From NCBI RefSeq assembly GCF_036924535.1, contig NZ_JAZHRT010000001.1:5270001-5334000 (forward strand): a stretch of 64,000 nucleotides of DNA. Reading direction: 5' to 3'. Positions 17,805 through 26,597 of this stretch are shown here, piece by piece (position 1 is the stretch's first letter; each line of letters begins with the position of its first letter). This DNA comes from Bradyrhizobium sp. AZCC 2262. GTDB taxonomy: Bacteria > Pseudomonadota > Alphaproteobacteria > Rhizobiales > Xanthobacteraceae. The translations under genes and the position numbers were made by a program. The notes beneath the pieces are model-generated. The model was not told the origin of the DNA. It saw only the letters and a list, made by a program, of their open reading frames with translations, and made no database searches.

Positions 17805-17876
17805 CTGGGGCGGGAGGGATCGAACCTCCGAATGGCGGAATCAAAATCCGCTGCCTTACCGCTTGGCTACGCCCCA
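17805..17876 (-). tRNA. tRNA-Gln (TTG anticodon)
   Basis: Folded by eye on the minus strand: the 7-bp acceptor TGGGGCG pairs with CGCCCCA, followed by discriminator G. The D arm is GCC-AAGCGGTAA-GGC. The anticodon arm GCGGA-TTTTGAT-TCCGC gives anticodon TTG, and the T arm GGAGG-TTCGATC-CCTCC is canonical. CCA is not encoded. The 3' end points towards the accessory region at 1-17.4 kb, the usual orientation for island integration at a tRNA. Confidence 0.95.
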
Positions 17877-18152
17877 ACAGGCCGGGCCGGAACACGGGAT
17901 CGACCAGCGCGACGCTTCCGGCACCGCCGGTCTATAGAGGGAGTCACGTCATTTCAACAGCCGCAGGGCCGAATTTCATCCCAAAATCGGGCCCGTGGGC
18001 ATGTCCCTGTATATAATGGGTCATTGCTGTGGATGCCGCCGGGCCGGTTTGCGCGCCCCCGGGCGGACTAATACCGCCCAGCGGAGAGTTGAGAGAACTC
18101 CGGTTTCGTGGGAAGACGACAGCAGCCTATCCGAAAAAGCGAGATTTTCGAC

Positions 18153-19934
18153 ATGACTTACCGCGCGCCGATCTCCGACATCCTGCTCGCGCTCAACCAT
18201 GGCGCCGGGCTGCAGGCGGCCGTGAAGGCCGGCCATTACGGCGACTTCGACGGCGACATCACCTCGGCCGTGCTGGAGGAAGCCGGCAAATTCGCCGGCG
18301 ACGTGCTGGCTCCGCTGAACCGGGTGGGCGACGAACACGGCATCAAGCTCGCCGACGACAAGGTGACGACCGCGCCCGGCTGGCCCGATGCCTATCAGCG
18401 CTGGATCGCCGCCGGGTGGAACGCGGTGTCCGGCCCGGAAGCTTTTGGCGGCCAGGGCCTGCCGATGGCGATCAACGCGGCCTGCACCGAAATCTGGAGC
18501 GCCTCGAACATCGCCTTCGGCCTCTGCCCGCTGTTGACGCTCTCCGCCATCGAGGCGCTCGATGCCCATGGCAGCGATGAACTGAAGCAGATCTATCTGG
18601 AAAAGCTCGTCTCCGGCGAATGGACCGGCACCATGCAGCTCACCGAGCCGCAGGCCGGCTCCGACGTCGGCGCGCTGCGCACCCGCGCCGAGCGCGCTGA
18701 CGACGGCACCTACCGCATCAAGGGCACGAAAATCTTCATCACCTATGGCGACCACGACATGACCGATAACATCGTGCATTTCGTTCTCGCACGCCTGCCC
18801 GATGCGCCCGCGGGCACCAAGGGCATTTCGCTGTTCCTGATTCCGAAATTCATGGTCAATGCCGACGGCTCGCTGGGGCAGCGCAACGACATCTATCCGT
18901 CCGGCGTCGAGCACAAACTCGGTATGCACGCCTCCCCCACCTGCACCATGACAATGGGCGATCATGGCGGCGCGATCGGTTACCTGATCGGCGAGGAAAA
19001 TCGCGGCATGCTCTGCATGTTCACGATGATGAACCAGGCCCGCCTCGGCGTCGGCCTCGAGGGCGTCGGCATTGCCGACCGCGCCTATCAGCAGGCGCTG
19101 GCCTTCGCGCAGGAACGCAAGCAGGGCCGCGCCGTCGGCAAGAAGGGCGACGGGCTCGACCCGATCATCGTGCATCCCGACGTCAAGCGCATGCTGTTGC
19201 AGATGCGCGCGATGACCGCAGCCGCGCGCTCGATCTGCTACGCCACCGCCGTCGCGATGGATGTCTCCGTGCGCGCCAAGGATGCGAAAGTGCGGGCCGA
19301 TGCCGCCGCGCGTGGCGCGCTGCTGACGCCGATCGCAAAGGCGTTCTCCACCGATATCGGCAACGAGGTGGCGTATCTCGGCGTGCAGATTCACGGCGGC
19401 ATGGGATTCATCGAGGAAACCGGCGCCGCGCAGCATTATCGCGACGCCCGCATCACCCCGATCTATGAGGGCACCAACGGCATTCAGTCGATCGACCTGG
19501 TGACGCGTAAACTCGCAGCGAGCGGTGGTGCGTCGGTGTGGACCCTGCTCGATGAGCTCAACGGCATCGTCAAGCAGGTGGAAGCCTCGAACGATCCGGC
19601 GTTTGGTACCACGGGACCAAAACTGCGCGATGCGCTCGGCTCGCTGGAGCGCGCCAGCAAGTGGCTGCTGGAGCGCGTGACGTCTGCGCCAAACGACGCG
19701 CTCGCCGGCGCCACGCCCTATCTGCGCCTGTTCGGCTCGACGCTCGGCGGCTGCATGCTGGCCGGCGAAGCGCTGGCCGCCAAGGGTAGTGGCGATGCCG
19801 GCGATCCGCAGCGCTACGTGACGGTGGCGCGGTTCTTTGCCGAGAACATCACCGTGCAGGCGGGATCGCTGGAGAAGACGGTGACCGAGAGCTCAGACGC
19901 CGTGAACGGCGCGGACACGGTGCTGCTGGGGTAA
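18153..19934 (+). CDS. acyl-CoA dehydrogenase (AidB/DmdC-like, long form)
   Basis: A 593-residue FAD-dependent acyl-CoA dehydrogenase of the long bacterial type. The ATG at 18153 (MTYRAPISDIL) is the family start. The FAD/substrate motif MQLTEPQAGSDVGALRT, the middle-domain KGTKIFITYGDHD, the NQARLGVGLEGVG helix and the catalytic Glu in YEGTNGIQ are all present. A C-terminal helical extension (LERASKWLLERV) is typical of DmdC-like (methylmercaptopropionyl-CoA dehydrogenase) relatives. It oxidises acyl-CoA to enoyl-CoA and passes electrons to ETF; the exact substrate is not predictable. It stands alone, just outside the accessory region. Confidence 0.92.
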   Translation: MTYRAPISDILLALNHGAGLQAAVKAGHYGDFDGDITSAVLEEAGKFAGDVLAPLNRVGDEHGIKLADDKVTTAPGWPDAYQRWIAAGWNAVSGPEAFGGQGLPMAINAACTEIWSASNIAFGLCPLLTLSAIEALDAHGSDELKQIYLEKLVSGEWTGTMQLTEPQAGSDVGALRTRAERADDGTYRIKGTKIFITYGDHDMTDNIVHFVLARLPDAPAGTKGISLFLIPKFMVNADGSLGQRNDIYPSGVEHKLGMHASPTCTMTMGDHGGAIGYLIGEENRGMLCMFTMMNQARLGVGLEGVGIADRAYQQALAFAQERKQGRAVGKKGDGLDPIIVHPDVKRMLLQMRAMTAAARSICYATAVAMDVSVRAKDAKVRADAAARGALLTPIAKAFSTDIGNEVAYLGVQIHGGMGFIEETGAAQHYRDARITPIYEGTNGIQSIDLVTRKLAASGGASVWTLLDELNGIVKQVEASNDPAFGTTGPKLRDALGSLERASKWLLERVTSAPNDALAGATPYLRLFGSTLGGCMLAGEALAAKGSGDAGDPQRYVTVARFFAENITVQAGSLEKTVTESSDAVNGADTVLLG

Positions 19935-20025
19935 CGCGTCTCGTGCTGTCCTGACCTGACCAACAAGTTCTTGAATCCAACGCGCATTTGACGCGCCACA
20001 TGTGAGCGCAGGAGCCACCGTCCCG

Positions 20026-21207
20026 ATGTTTGATTTCGATCGCGTAATTGACCGCCGCGGCACGCACGCGTCGAAGTGGGACATGATGGCCAAGCTTTCA
20101 GGGATCGCGGCAGCGGACGGGATCCCGATGTGGGTCGCCGACATGGATTTTGCGGCGCCTCCAGGCGTGACGGAAGCACTGACCGCCGACGTGACCCGTG
20201 CCGTCCATGGCTATTATGCCGACACCGGGAGTTGGGCGATCTCGCTTGCCGAATGGATGATGCGCCGTCACGGCCTGTCGATCGACCCGGCCTGGGTAAG
20301 CCCAACGCCCGGTGTCGTCTCGGGATTGGGCCTCATCCTTCAAGCCGTCACCGAGACCGGCGATGAAGTCGTCGTGTTTCCACCGGCCTATCATGCCTTC
20401 CGAAAGATCATTCTCGCCAATGAGCGACGCATCCTCGACGCGCAACTGTCCTTGCGTCAGGGTCGCTACACGATGGACCTCGATGCACTCGCCGCGAAAC
20501 TCACGCCGCGAACCAGAATCGTGTTTTTCTGCAGCCCGCATAATCCGGGTGGGACCGTCTGGTCGGTCGAGGAGATCCGCGCGCTCGCCCTCTTCTGCGC
20601 CGAACGCAACCTGATTCTGGTTTCCGACGAAATCCACTGTGATCTCCTGCTGGGCGGCGCCAGGCATACGCCGACCCTGTCAGCCGCTCCCGAGATCGCG
20701 GATCGCTTGATCACCTGCGTGGCCGCTACCAAGACCTTCAATCTCGCAGGCGCCCACGTCGGCGCATGCTTCACTTCGAATCCGGTGCTGAAACAGCGGC
20801 TCGACGCGCGGATCGCGGCGAGCGGGCTTGCCTCCTACAACGCCTTCGGCATGGTCGCCACCGAGGCGGCCTGGCGAACCGGCGATAGCTGGCTCGATGC
20901 ATTGCTGCCATATCTCGCCGGCAGTCGCGATATCCTCGACAACAGGATCGAGCGCGCGGCGCCGGGCGCACGGTCGATGCGGCTCGATGCAACCTATCTT
21001 GCGTGGGTCGACTTCTCCGGCACCGGATTGCCGGCCAAAGACGTTGCAACAAGGGTCAAGGATCGGGCACGCATTTTCGCAAGCCCAGGTGAGCAATTTG
21101 GGCCAGGCGGCGAAACCTGGCTGCGCTTCAACTTTGCCACTCCGCGGCCGATTCTCGAGGAGGCGCTCGATCGCCTCGATGACGCTTTTAGAGAACTGCG
21201 AACGTAA
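20026..21207 (+). CDS. MalY/PatB-family PLP aminotransferase (cystathionine beta-lyase-like)
   Basis: A 393-residue fold-type I PLP enzyme. MalY/PatB features are clear: FDFDRVIDRRGTHASKWD at the start, MWVADMDFAAPPGV, the Asp-containing LVSDEIHCDLLL, and the PLP lysine in AATKTFNLAGAHVG. The C-terminal GGETWLRFNFA with the conserved Arg binds the carboxylate. PatB enzymes cleave cystathionine or other C-S bonds. The ATG at 20026 has GGAG 13 bases upstream; a GTG at 20002 is possible but has no ribosome-binding site. It appears to be a single-gene unit. Confidence 0.9.
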   Translation: MFDFDRVIDRRGTHASKWDMMAKLSGIAAADGIPMWVADMDFAAPPGVTEALTADVTRAVHGYYADTGSWAISLAEWMMRRHGLSIDPAWVSPTPGVVSGLGLILQAVTETGDEVVVFPPAYHAFRKIILANERRILDAQLSLRQGRYTMDLDALAAKLTPRTRIVFFCSPHNPGGTVWSVEEIRALALFCAERNLILVSDEIHCDLLLGGARHTPTLSAAPEIADRLITCVAATKTFNLAGAHVGACFTSNPVLKQRLDARIAASGLASYNAFGMVATEAAWRTGDSWLDALLPYLAGSRDILDNRIERAAPGARSMRLDATYLAWVDFSGTGLPAKDVATRVKDRARIFASPGEQFGPGGETWLRFNFATPRPILEEALDRLDDAFRELRT

Positions 21208-21239
21208 ATTCCGGTCGCGGTATTGGCGGCTGCTCACTG

Positions 21240-21310
21240 CTGTCTCTGGAATGCTGGATCACCCGCTCCAGTGCGCAATTGCGCACAAGGCGGGTGATGA
21301 CAACTGCATC
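21240..21310. repeat. palindromic intergenic element (type G)
   Basis: TCTCTGGAATGCTGGATCAC opens the element; inverted arms ATCACCCG and CGGGTGAT lie about 25 bases apart, with an inner palindrome TGCGCAATTGCGCA. A shorter copy with the same outer part lies at 25770-25815. Confidence 0.7.
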
Positions 21311-21486
21311 CGTCACAGAATGGCACAGCAAGTTCCATGCTGCAGCGCGTGGTATTGAAGCAACACCTTAGAAAAAATGGATGATCTTAGTCTCCGGCCG
21401 TTGCGCATTCATTTCGCAATCCGAAGAATGAGCGCGGTCGCGTGCTTGTGCAATCAGGCTCATGCGGAGCCTTGGGAGGCCGGATC

Positions 21487-22854
21487 ATGGACCCATGGCG
21501 ATTGGCGACGAAGGCGCAGCGTCGAATCAACCTTCTCGCGGGCACAGCCCTCGCGAGCTGTGTGTTTGCGTGGCTTGCAGGCTTCGGTTCGGCCCCCGTC
21601 GGAAACGTCAGCGCTTCCGTCGAGAACGCCCGTGCGGTCTCAATCCTGGAACGCCGCGAACCATCTCTCGTCGCAAGCACTGCGCCTACGGCCACGCCGC
21701 AGGCGATCGTCGTGGCAAGCGCCGCCGTCGACAACCTCGAGCTGGCGATGGCCACCCCATCCTCGCCAGAGAAAGCCACCGACAGGGCGGCAAGCCTGGA
21801 TGAGCCGAAACCTTCTGTCGTGGCGTCGTTGCCGGATTCGTCGCAAGCGCTGCCGCCCGAAGCACCGCCCGCCAAAAGCGCGACGGCGAGCACGCCTGAT
21901 CCCGTGCCGGAGAAAGTCGCCGACGCGACGGCCAGTGTGGACGAGAAATCTTTTGTTGTGGCCTCGCTGACCGATTCCTCGCAGGTGTTTCCACCCGAAG
22001 CGCTGTCCACGGCCGAGCCGGCGCCTGACGCCGCCCTGCCGGCTGTGACCACCATCGAAATCAACGAGGAGTGCCTGGTCGCGGAGATCTGCATCGATCG
22101 ATACCTGTGGGCGCTCTACGAACGGGCGCCCAAGATCGACGCCATCAAGGTGGAGGAACGGAGGAAAGTGACGGTCAAACGACGGGGCAAGAAGGTGACC
22201 GTCACCCGGACCTTTACCAGGCGTGTCGACGAGGAGTTTGGGTGGAAGGACCCGAAGGCGGCCGACAAAGTCGGCATGGCGATGATGGACTATGTGATCG
22301 GCGGCATGGACCGGAGTTTCAAGCTAAAACTCTTTTATACGCTCTACGCGGCGGAGCAGGCCGGACTGCAACCCGGCATCACCAGCGCGTTCCGCGACGA
22401 CTACCGTCAGTCGATCGCAACCGGCCTGAAGGCCGCAACCGACAGATCCTACCATGGCGGCAGTTACCGCGGCGGCTACGGCCGCGGGCTTGCGGCCGAC
22501 ATCGTGAGCGTCAAGGGCGCGACCCGGGCGCAGCGATGGGTCTCCACCGAAAAGCTCTGGAAATGGATCGACGAGCGCGGCAAGGAGTTTGGCGTCGGGC
22601 GTCCCTATCTCGATAGAGATCCGCCCCATGTGGCGCCGATCGACGGCCAGGAATATGTTTCTCGCCGCGGCGGAGCAAAAAAAACGCAAGAGGCGGAAGC
22701 AAAGGTGGTCACGAAGGGCAAGCGGCTCGCGGCACGGGACGACCGCAGCAAGGCGAAACAGGCCAAAGCCGCAAAGGCCAAAGCCGCAAAGGTCAAAACC
22801 GCACAGGCCAAAATCGCCAAAACCGCAAGATTGTCGAAGGGCAGAACCATGTAG
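21487..22854 (+). CDS. exported M15-like peptidase-domain protein
   Basis: A 455-residue protein. The ATG at 21487 follows GGGAGG at a spacing of 9. One hydrophobic N-terminal segment (LLAGTALASCVFAWLAGF) acts as signal or anchor. About 150 residues of Pro/Ala/Ser-rich linker contain two imperfect repeats (VVASLPDSSQALPPEA and VVASLTDSSQVFPPEA). The domain at 215-385 has SAFRDDYRQ, SYHGGSYRGGYGRGLAADI and DRDPPHV, which fit the S-x-H...D...H zinc pattern of M15 D-Ala peptidases. The last 70 residues are Lys/Ala-rich, perhaps to bind the wall or polyanions. It is likely a periplasmic peptidoglycan enzyme. Confidence 0.72.
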   Translation: MDPWRLATKAQRRINLLAGTALASCVFAWLAGFGSAPVGNVSASVENARAVSILERREPSLVASTAPTATPQAIVVASAAVDNLELAMATPSSPEKATDRAASLDEPKPSVVASLPDSSQALPPEAPPAKSATASTPDPVPEKVADATASVDEKSFVVASLTDSSQVFPPEALSTAEPAPDAALPAVTTIEINEECLVAEICIDRYLWALYERAPKIDAIKVEERRKVTVKRRGKKVTVTRTFTRRVDEEFGWKDPKAADKVGMAMMDYVIGGMDRSFKLKLFYTLYAAEQAGLQPGITSAFRDDYRQSIATGLKAATDRSYHGGSYRGGYGRGLAADIVSVKGATRAQRWVSTEKLWKWIDERGKEFGVGRPYLDRDPPHVAPIDGQEYVSRRGGAKKTQEAEAKVVTKGKRLAARDDRSKAKQAKAAKAKAAKVKTAQAKIAKTARLSKGRTM

Positions 22855-22868
22855 CCGGTTCGAGCACG

Positions 22869-22892
22869 CCCTTCCCGCACATGGCGGGAAGG
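22869..22892. terminator. hairpin between convergent genes
   Basis: CCCTTCCCGC and GCGGGAAGG form a 9-bp stem with a short loop in the 117-base space between two convergent genes. There is no T-run, so it may be a weak bidirectional terminator or simply a palindrome. Confidence 0.5.
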
Positions 22893-22971
22893 TTGCAAGC
22901 GTGCCTTGCCTCCGCTCCGGTCAGGAGCGGATCGATCATACCCTCTGATCTAGACAGCGCCGCAGTAACCG

Positions 22972-23301
22972 TCAGCTCGTATTCCTGACCGCATTGGCCA
23001 GCATGGCGTAAAGCTCACGCTTGGTGAGCTCCCTGGCCTGCTTCGCGACCGGCTTGGGCTTGGACACCACCCTGTCCACCGGCCGCTCGCAGGCTGCCGC
23101 GAGCGCTGGTCTTCGCGTCGGCACCGCCACGATCCTGGGGTTGGCCGTCGGTGGCTTGTGACCCCGCTTGTGGCCCATGCGTTTCAGCTTGGCGCTCACT
23201 GCGTTGCGGCTATGGCCCAATCGACTTGCGATCTGACCGGCACTGTAGCCCGCGGCCCAGAGTTCTTTGAGCAGTGCTACGTCTTTCGCATCCCAACTCA
23301 T
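22972..23301 (-). CDS. GcrA-like cell-cycle regulator homologue
   Basis: A 109-residue protein. Its N-terminus, SWDAKDVALLKELWAAGYSA followed by GQIASRLGHSRNAVSAKLKR, matches the HTH of GcrA, an alphaproteobacterial sigma-70 co-regulator acting at methylated promoters. The C-terminal half is basic and Pro-rich and shorter than in canonical GcrA (about 170 residues), so this is a paralogue and not the master regulator itself. It probably binds DNA or RNA polymerase. It is isolated, convergent with the peptidase gene. Confidence 0.75.
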   Translation of the reverse strand: MSWDAKDVALLKELWAAGYSAGQIASRLGHSRNAVSAKLKRMGHKRGHKPPTANPRIVAVPTRRPALAAACERPVDRVVSKPKPVAKQARELTKRELYAMLANAVRNTS

Positions 23302-23391
23302 GGGAGATGCTTATACACCGAATATCGGATTCAGGAAAGTCGTTGCTGATGATGCCTCGTCCGATGATTCATCTCGTCGTTAACGCAGCCA

Positions 23392-24576
23392 TCAAGAGCT
23401 CGGCGAATTGGCTACCGCGATCGACTCTCGCCTCGGGTCGCGAGCGCGCGAGCCGGCCGCCGCGACCGTCAAGGCGATCGCTGCGGGATCGCAGCAGAGC
23501 ACCATCAACAATATCAGCCATCGCACCGCGACTTCGGGCGCGGCGCCGACCATCATCGCAAGATACTGGATCGGGCCTGCGGATGCCTCGATGCGGGAAC
23601 GTTCGCCGGCCAGCGCTGCGCGCTGCGTCTGCAGGCCGACCAGCGTGGCGGTCGCCGCCTGCCGCTGCGTATCGAGGCCATCCCGCGTCACGCGCTGCTG
23701 CGTGGCGATGTTGATGGCCCGCGTCACCCGGCCGCGCTTCGTCGATTCATCCACGGCCCGGTCGATTTGCGCAATGCGGCTGTCGAGGTCGGCAACGACA
23801 GCCGTTTGTGCCGTCACGCGGGCGTCGAGCGCTTCAAGGCGCTCGGTGACGCCGGAACGCGACGAGGCCGCGACGCTGACATGCGCCTCGACCAGCTTGC
23901 CGAACACCCCGGCGGCATTAATGAGCGCGAGGCCGGCAACGAGGGCCGCCATGACCGAGCGCATTTTCCAGTTGGTCCGGCGCCAATGCGCGGCCAGCCA
24001 TCCGGCGATCACGAGCTTGCCGGCTTCCATCGTGGCGGCGAGCACCATCACCGCAACCGGCGCGCCGGGAAATATCTCGGCCATGCCTGCGACTGAAAAA
24101 TAGGCAGCAACCGTCGCCAGGGCGAGCGCCGCAACAAGGGCAAAGGCGCGGCTGGTGCGGGCGCGTTCCGGCGTGGCGGGAACGGCCTCCGGCACGGCGG
24201 GTACGACGGAAACCGTCAGCGGCTCGAGCGGCGCGTTGGGCACCTCCGGCTCGCCATCGGCCTCGTCTGTCCTGGCCTCGGTCGTCTTGGCCTCGGTCGT
24301 CTTGGCCTTGGTCGTCCTGGCTGCCTTGGACTTGGTGCCCTTGGCCGCCCTGGTGCGACCGGATGCCGGGGAGGCGCGGCTGCGTTTCGTCGCCGGCAAC
24401 GGCGCCTCGCCGGATGATTCCGCGCTTACGTCTTCCGCAGGCGCCGCCACCAATCGGGGCGTGCGATTTGAGGCATTGGCCCAGGCGTCAAGCTGATGCC
24501 TGATGCGCACAGCATCACTGTCGCCCTCCGTCAGTTCGGTCGCGGAGATCGCTTGCGTGGTTGCACGGCCTGTCAT
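23392..24576 (-). CDS. membrane protein with coiled coil, unknown function
   Basis: A 394-residue protein. Residues 1-140 are a hydrophilic Lys/Ala/Thr-rich tail with a repeat (KAKTTEAKTTEAR). Three hydrophobic segments follow at about 145-230 (ALVAALALATVAAYFSVAGM, VAVMVLAATMEAGKLVIAGW, VMAALVAGLALINAAGVFG). A coiled coil (ERLEALDARVTAQTAVVADL) comes next, with a last hydrophobic segment near 365. The layout resembles phage or mobile-element membrane proteins, but I recognise no family. The start overlaps the stop of the small gene before it (ATGA), so they form a coupled pair. Confidence 0.65.
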   Translation of the reverse strand: MTGRATTQAISATELTEGDSDAVRIRHQLDAWANASNRTPRLVAAPAEDVSAESSGEAPLPATKRSRASPASGRTRAAKGTKSKAARTTKAKTTEAKTTEARTDEADGEPEVPNAPLEPLTVSVVPAVPEAVPATPERARTSRAFALVAALALATVAAYFSVAGMAEIFPGAPVAVMVLAATMEAGKLVIAGWLAAHWRRTNWKMRSVMAALVAGLALINAAGVFGKLVEAHVSVAASSRSGVTERLEALDARVTAQTAVVADLDSRIAQIDRAVDESTKRGRVTRAINIATQQRVTRDGLDTQRQAATATLVGLQTQRAALAGERSRIEASAGPIQYLAMMVGAAPEVAVRWLILLMVLCCDPAAIALTVAAAGSRARDPRRESIAVANSPSS

Positions 24577-24764
24577 GTGGCCCCCTGCCTCGTAACGGCA
24601 AATGCCAGCTTCTCCTCGGCGAAGAACTGGAGCGTGCCGTAACCTTCCGTATCGACGGCATATCTAAAGCTTCCATCAACGGTCGGAAACACGGCGACAA
24701 CCGTGCCCGACTCGTGATCGTTGGCAACGTTTTCGACTTGCTCGCCAATCGCAAACTTCGACAT
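24573..24764 (-). CDS. small conserved-looking hypothetical protein
   Basis: A 63-residue product starting MSKFAIGEQVENVANDHESG, with AAAAGGAG upstream at good spacing. The pattern F-x-I-G-x-x-V-x-N ... G-T-V-V-A-V-F-P ... Y-A-V-D resembles small SH3-like barrels that act as accessory domains. No catalytic residues are seen. Its stop overlaps the start of the membrane protein gene, so both are probably translated together. Confidence 0.7.
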   Translation of the reverse strand: MSKFAIGEQVENVANDHESGTVVAVFPTVDGSFRYAVDTEGYGTLQFFAEEKLAFAVTRQGAT

Positions 24765-25396
24765 CGAAAACTCCTTTTCGGATTCGTCGACGCGATTATA
24801 TCTCCACGCGCGCGCCGCCGCTTCTTAACGATGCGCCTTCCGAAATTTAGGACGATGGTTGTTGCACTAATGTCTCATCCTGCTCGCGGGAGGGAACCGC
24901 TCTGCACGCGGAGCGCGAAACGAACATGGCGCGATGTCCGGATTGAGTCTGAAATACGCGTCGAGGACGAAATCAACCGGACAATCCGAATTTGCTGGTT
25001 TACGTCCTCGTTCTTCACAGCCGTGCCGAGCGAAGGCGGACAAGTCGCTCTACTCATGCTGCGGGGCATACGATTTCTGCCGCTGCCGGCGTCATCGCTG
25101 GCTCAGGCGGCGCAATCAGAACTGTTGCAGCGTTAAGACAGTCATCGCCATTCCGCCGCGGTCCCGTAGTTCTACGCTTTGCGAATCGTCCACGCCCGCC
25201 CTTAGGCTCAGCGCAGTTTGCATTCCCTGGCATTGCCGGTATCCGTCCCGCGCAAAAAAGAGCACGGCTACGGCAGAGTGCATTTTTGCAGGGCAATTCG
25301 CGTAAGGGAGCGTCCAAAAAAACGGCGTGCACCAATGTTGGCATGAACCCTGCATTGGCTGAACGAACTGGATATTCCTTATCAACGAAGGTCGCC
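24765..25396. other. gap without a supported gene
   Basis: About 630 bases with several short frames of odd composition (Cys/Arg-rich on plus, a 55-codon frame on minus ending at 25116). None has a ribosome-binding site or recognisable domain. The left edge carries the promoter of the small hypothetical gene. Confidence 0.4.
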
Positions 25397-25612
25397 ATGC
25401 TCGTCACTCTCGTCGCCGTTCTCTGCAACAGCCAGCTGTGTCTCGAAAAGGTCGTCACCACCAGTGACCAGTCCGGCATCACCATGAGCGCCTGCGCGGT
25501 CAACGCGCAGATCGGCATTGCCGACTGGCTCGCCAAGGGGCCGTATCGCGAATGGCATTTGCAGGGCTACAAATGCGTGCTCGGAAAATACGTTCCGAAG
25601 AACGAAGCCTGA
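25397..25612 (+). CDS. small hypothetical protein, possibly secreted
   Basis: A 71-residue product from ATG 25397, with GAAGG five bases upstream. It begins MLVTLVAVLCNSQLCLEKVV, a short hydrophobic start that could be a signal or anchor. It has four cysteines (LCNSQLC, SACAVN, YKCVLG) and ends WHLQGYKCVLGKYVPKNEA. Codon use is good and the composition is protein-like, so it looks real, but the function is unknown. It stands alone between repeat-rich gaps. Confidence 0.6.
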   Translation: MLVTLVAVLCNSQLCLEKVVTTSDQSGITMSACAVNAQIGIADWLAKGPYREWHLQGYKCVLGKYVPKNEA

Positions 25613-25769
25613 GCGACTAGCCGCGAAGCTGCTGCGGATCCGCAGCGCTACGTCACGCCGGCCCCGCTCGTCGCGGAGGCATTTACCGCGCAGGTCGGCG
25701 GCCACACACAACGCTGTCATACTCCGCGAATGCGGGGTATCCAGTACGCTGCGGCCTATCGTTTCAATC

Positions 25770-25815
25770 ACTGACATCTCTGGAATACTGGATCACCCGC
25801 ATGCGCGGGTGATGA
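25770..25815. repeat. palindromic intergenic element (type G), second copy
   Basis: CATCTCTGGAATACTGGATC opens it, and GGATCACCCGCATGCG is followed by CGGGTGATGACG. It shares the outer sequence and arms of the copy at 21240-21310 but has a shorter loop. Confidence 0.7.
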
Positions 25816-25895
25816 CGACTGAATATGACTTCACCTTCTCGCGGCGCGACTTACGCCCGAGGTTTGCATGAGCCGTTTCCCTCAAAACAGAGGGA

Positions 25896-26003
25896 GCAGG
25901 GAATGCCGGGTGCTTGCTGCACCCGCGGTCTCGTGTGCAATGTTTGCGTAAGAGTGCGCACACGAGCATACAGGTACAGCCGGAGCACTCCGGCATTCCC
26001 TGC
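25896..26003. repeat. long imperfect inverted repeat
   Basis: The left arm (25896-25938) begins GCAGGGAATGCCGGGTGC and ends TCTCGTGTGC; the right arm (25956-26003) runs GCGCACACGAGCATACAGG and ends CCGGCATTCCCTGC. The arms are largely complementary over about 43 bases with an 18-base loop. It would make a large RNA or DNA hairpin. No gene is needed to explain it. Confidence 0.75.
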
Positions 26004-26597
26004 GCAATGGGTTGACGGCTTATGCCGCGCTCTCCCCGGCGACGAATTCCTTTTGCCACCGTCGCCTCGCGGATTGAAGACTTGTCCAAGCCCGGTTGGG
26101 CCGACGCGTCTCCGCAAGGCTTAGCATCAGCCACGGATGCCAGGACCACACGGTTTTGCCGTACGCAACATCCGTCTTCGCCAAGAGGCTTCGCCGGACT
26201 CAAGTAAAGCCCGTCGAAGTTTTCGCGAAGGCGGAAGCGTCGTTCGTCTGCGCGCTGTTGTTCACTCACGGCAAAGCCGCCCTGCGAACACGCTTCACGC
26301 CGACGCTGCTGCGTCCACCGCATCCCACCCCGCGTCCGTGACGACTCGCGATCCGCCCCTCATGAGGGATGAGACGGCGGAATTGATAGTGCTGATTTGG
26401 GGTGATCGCGAAGGGAATTGTTTTTGCGGGAGGGACTGGACTGAGCAAATCACGCTGAATTAGCTAGAGAATTTGGTGTTTTGGAGCAACGGTCAAGCGT
26501 GGGTTGAAGAGACCGGAAGGCGCATGGCGTGGCTATTGCAAGCCTGATGACAGGCGGGCGCCCAAAGAGCGCCGGCGGCGTGCTATTGCGCGCGAAT

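Larger units (their letters stand above)
25613..26597. other. 985-base repeat-rich gap
   Basis: This gap holds the type G palindrome at 25770-25815 and a long imperfect inverted repeat at 25896-26003, followed by sequence with many short overlapping frames on both strands. These frames have the unlikely amino-acid composition of repeat translations. I see no gene. Confidence 0.5.

Noticed and set aside
17614..17895. A 93-codon minus-strand frame across tRNA-Gln
   Set aside because: It overlaps the tRNA on the same strand; the tRNA is certain.
18021..19436. A 471-codon frame antisense to the acyl-CoA dehydrogenase
   Set aside because: Same kind of GC artefact; the sense strand has clear family motifs throughout.
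24934..25305. A Cys/Arg-rich plus-strand frame that might look like another modified peptide
   Set aside because: No leader similarity to the precursors, poor codon use and no ribosome-binding site; it seems to be a chance frame.
25116..25385. A minus-strand frame ending MTVLTLQQF with a 55-codon part from an internal ATG
   Set aside because: No ribosome-binding site and no recognised family; only weak protein-like composition.
25793..26323. Several overlapping frames in the repeat-rich gap
   Set aside because: They translate the type G palindrome and the large hairpin; composition is not protein-like.
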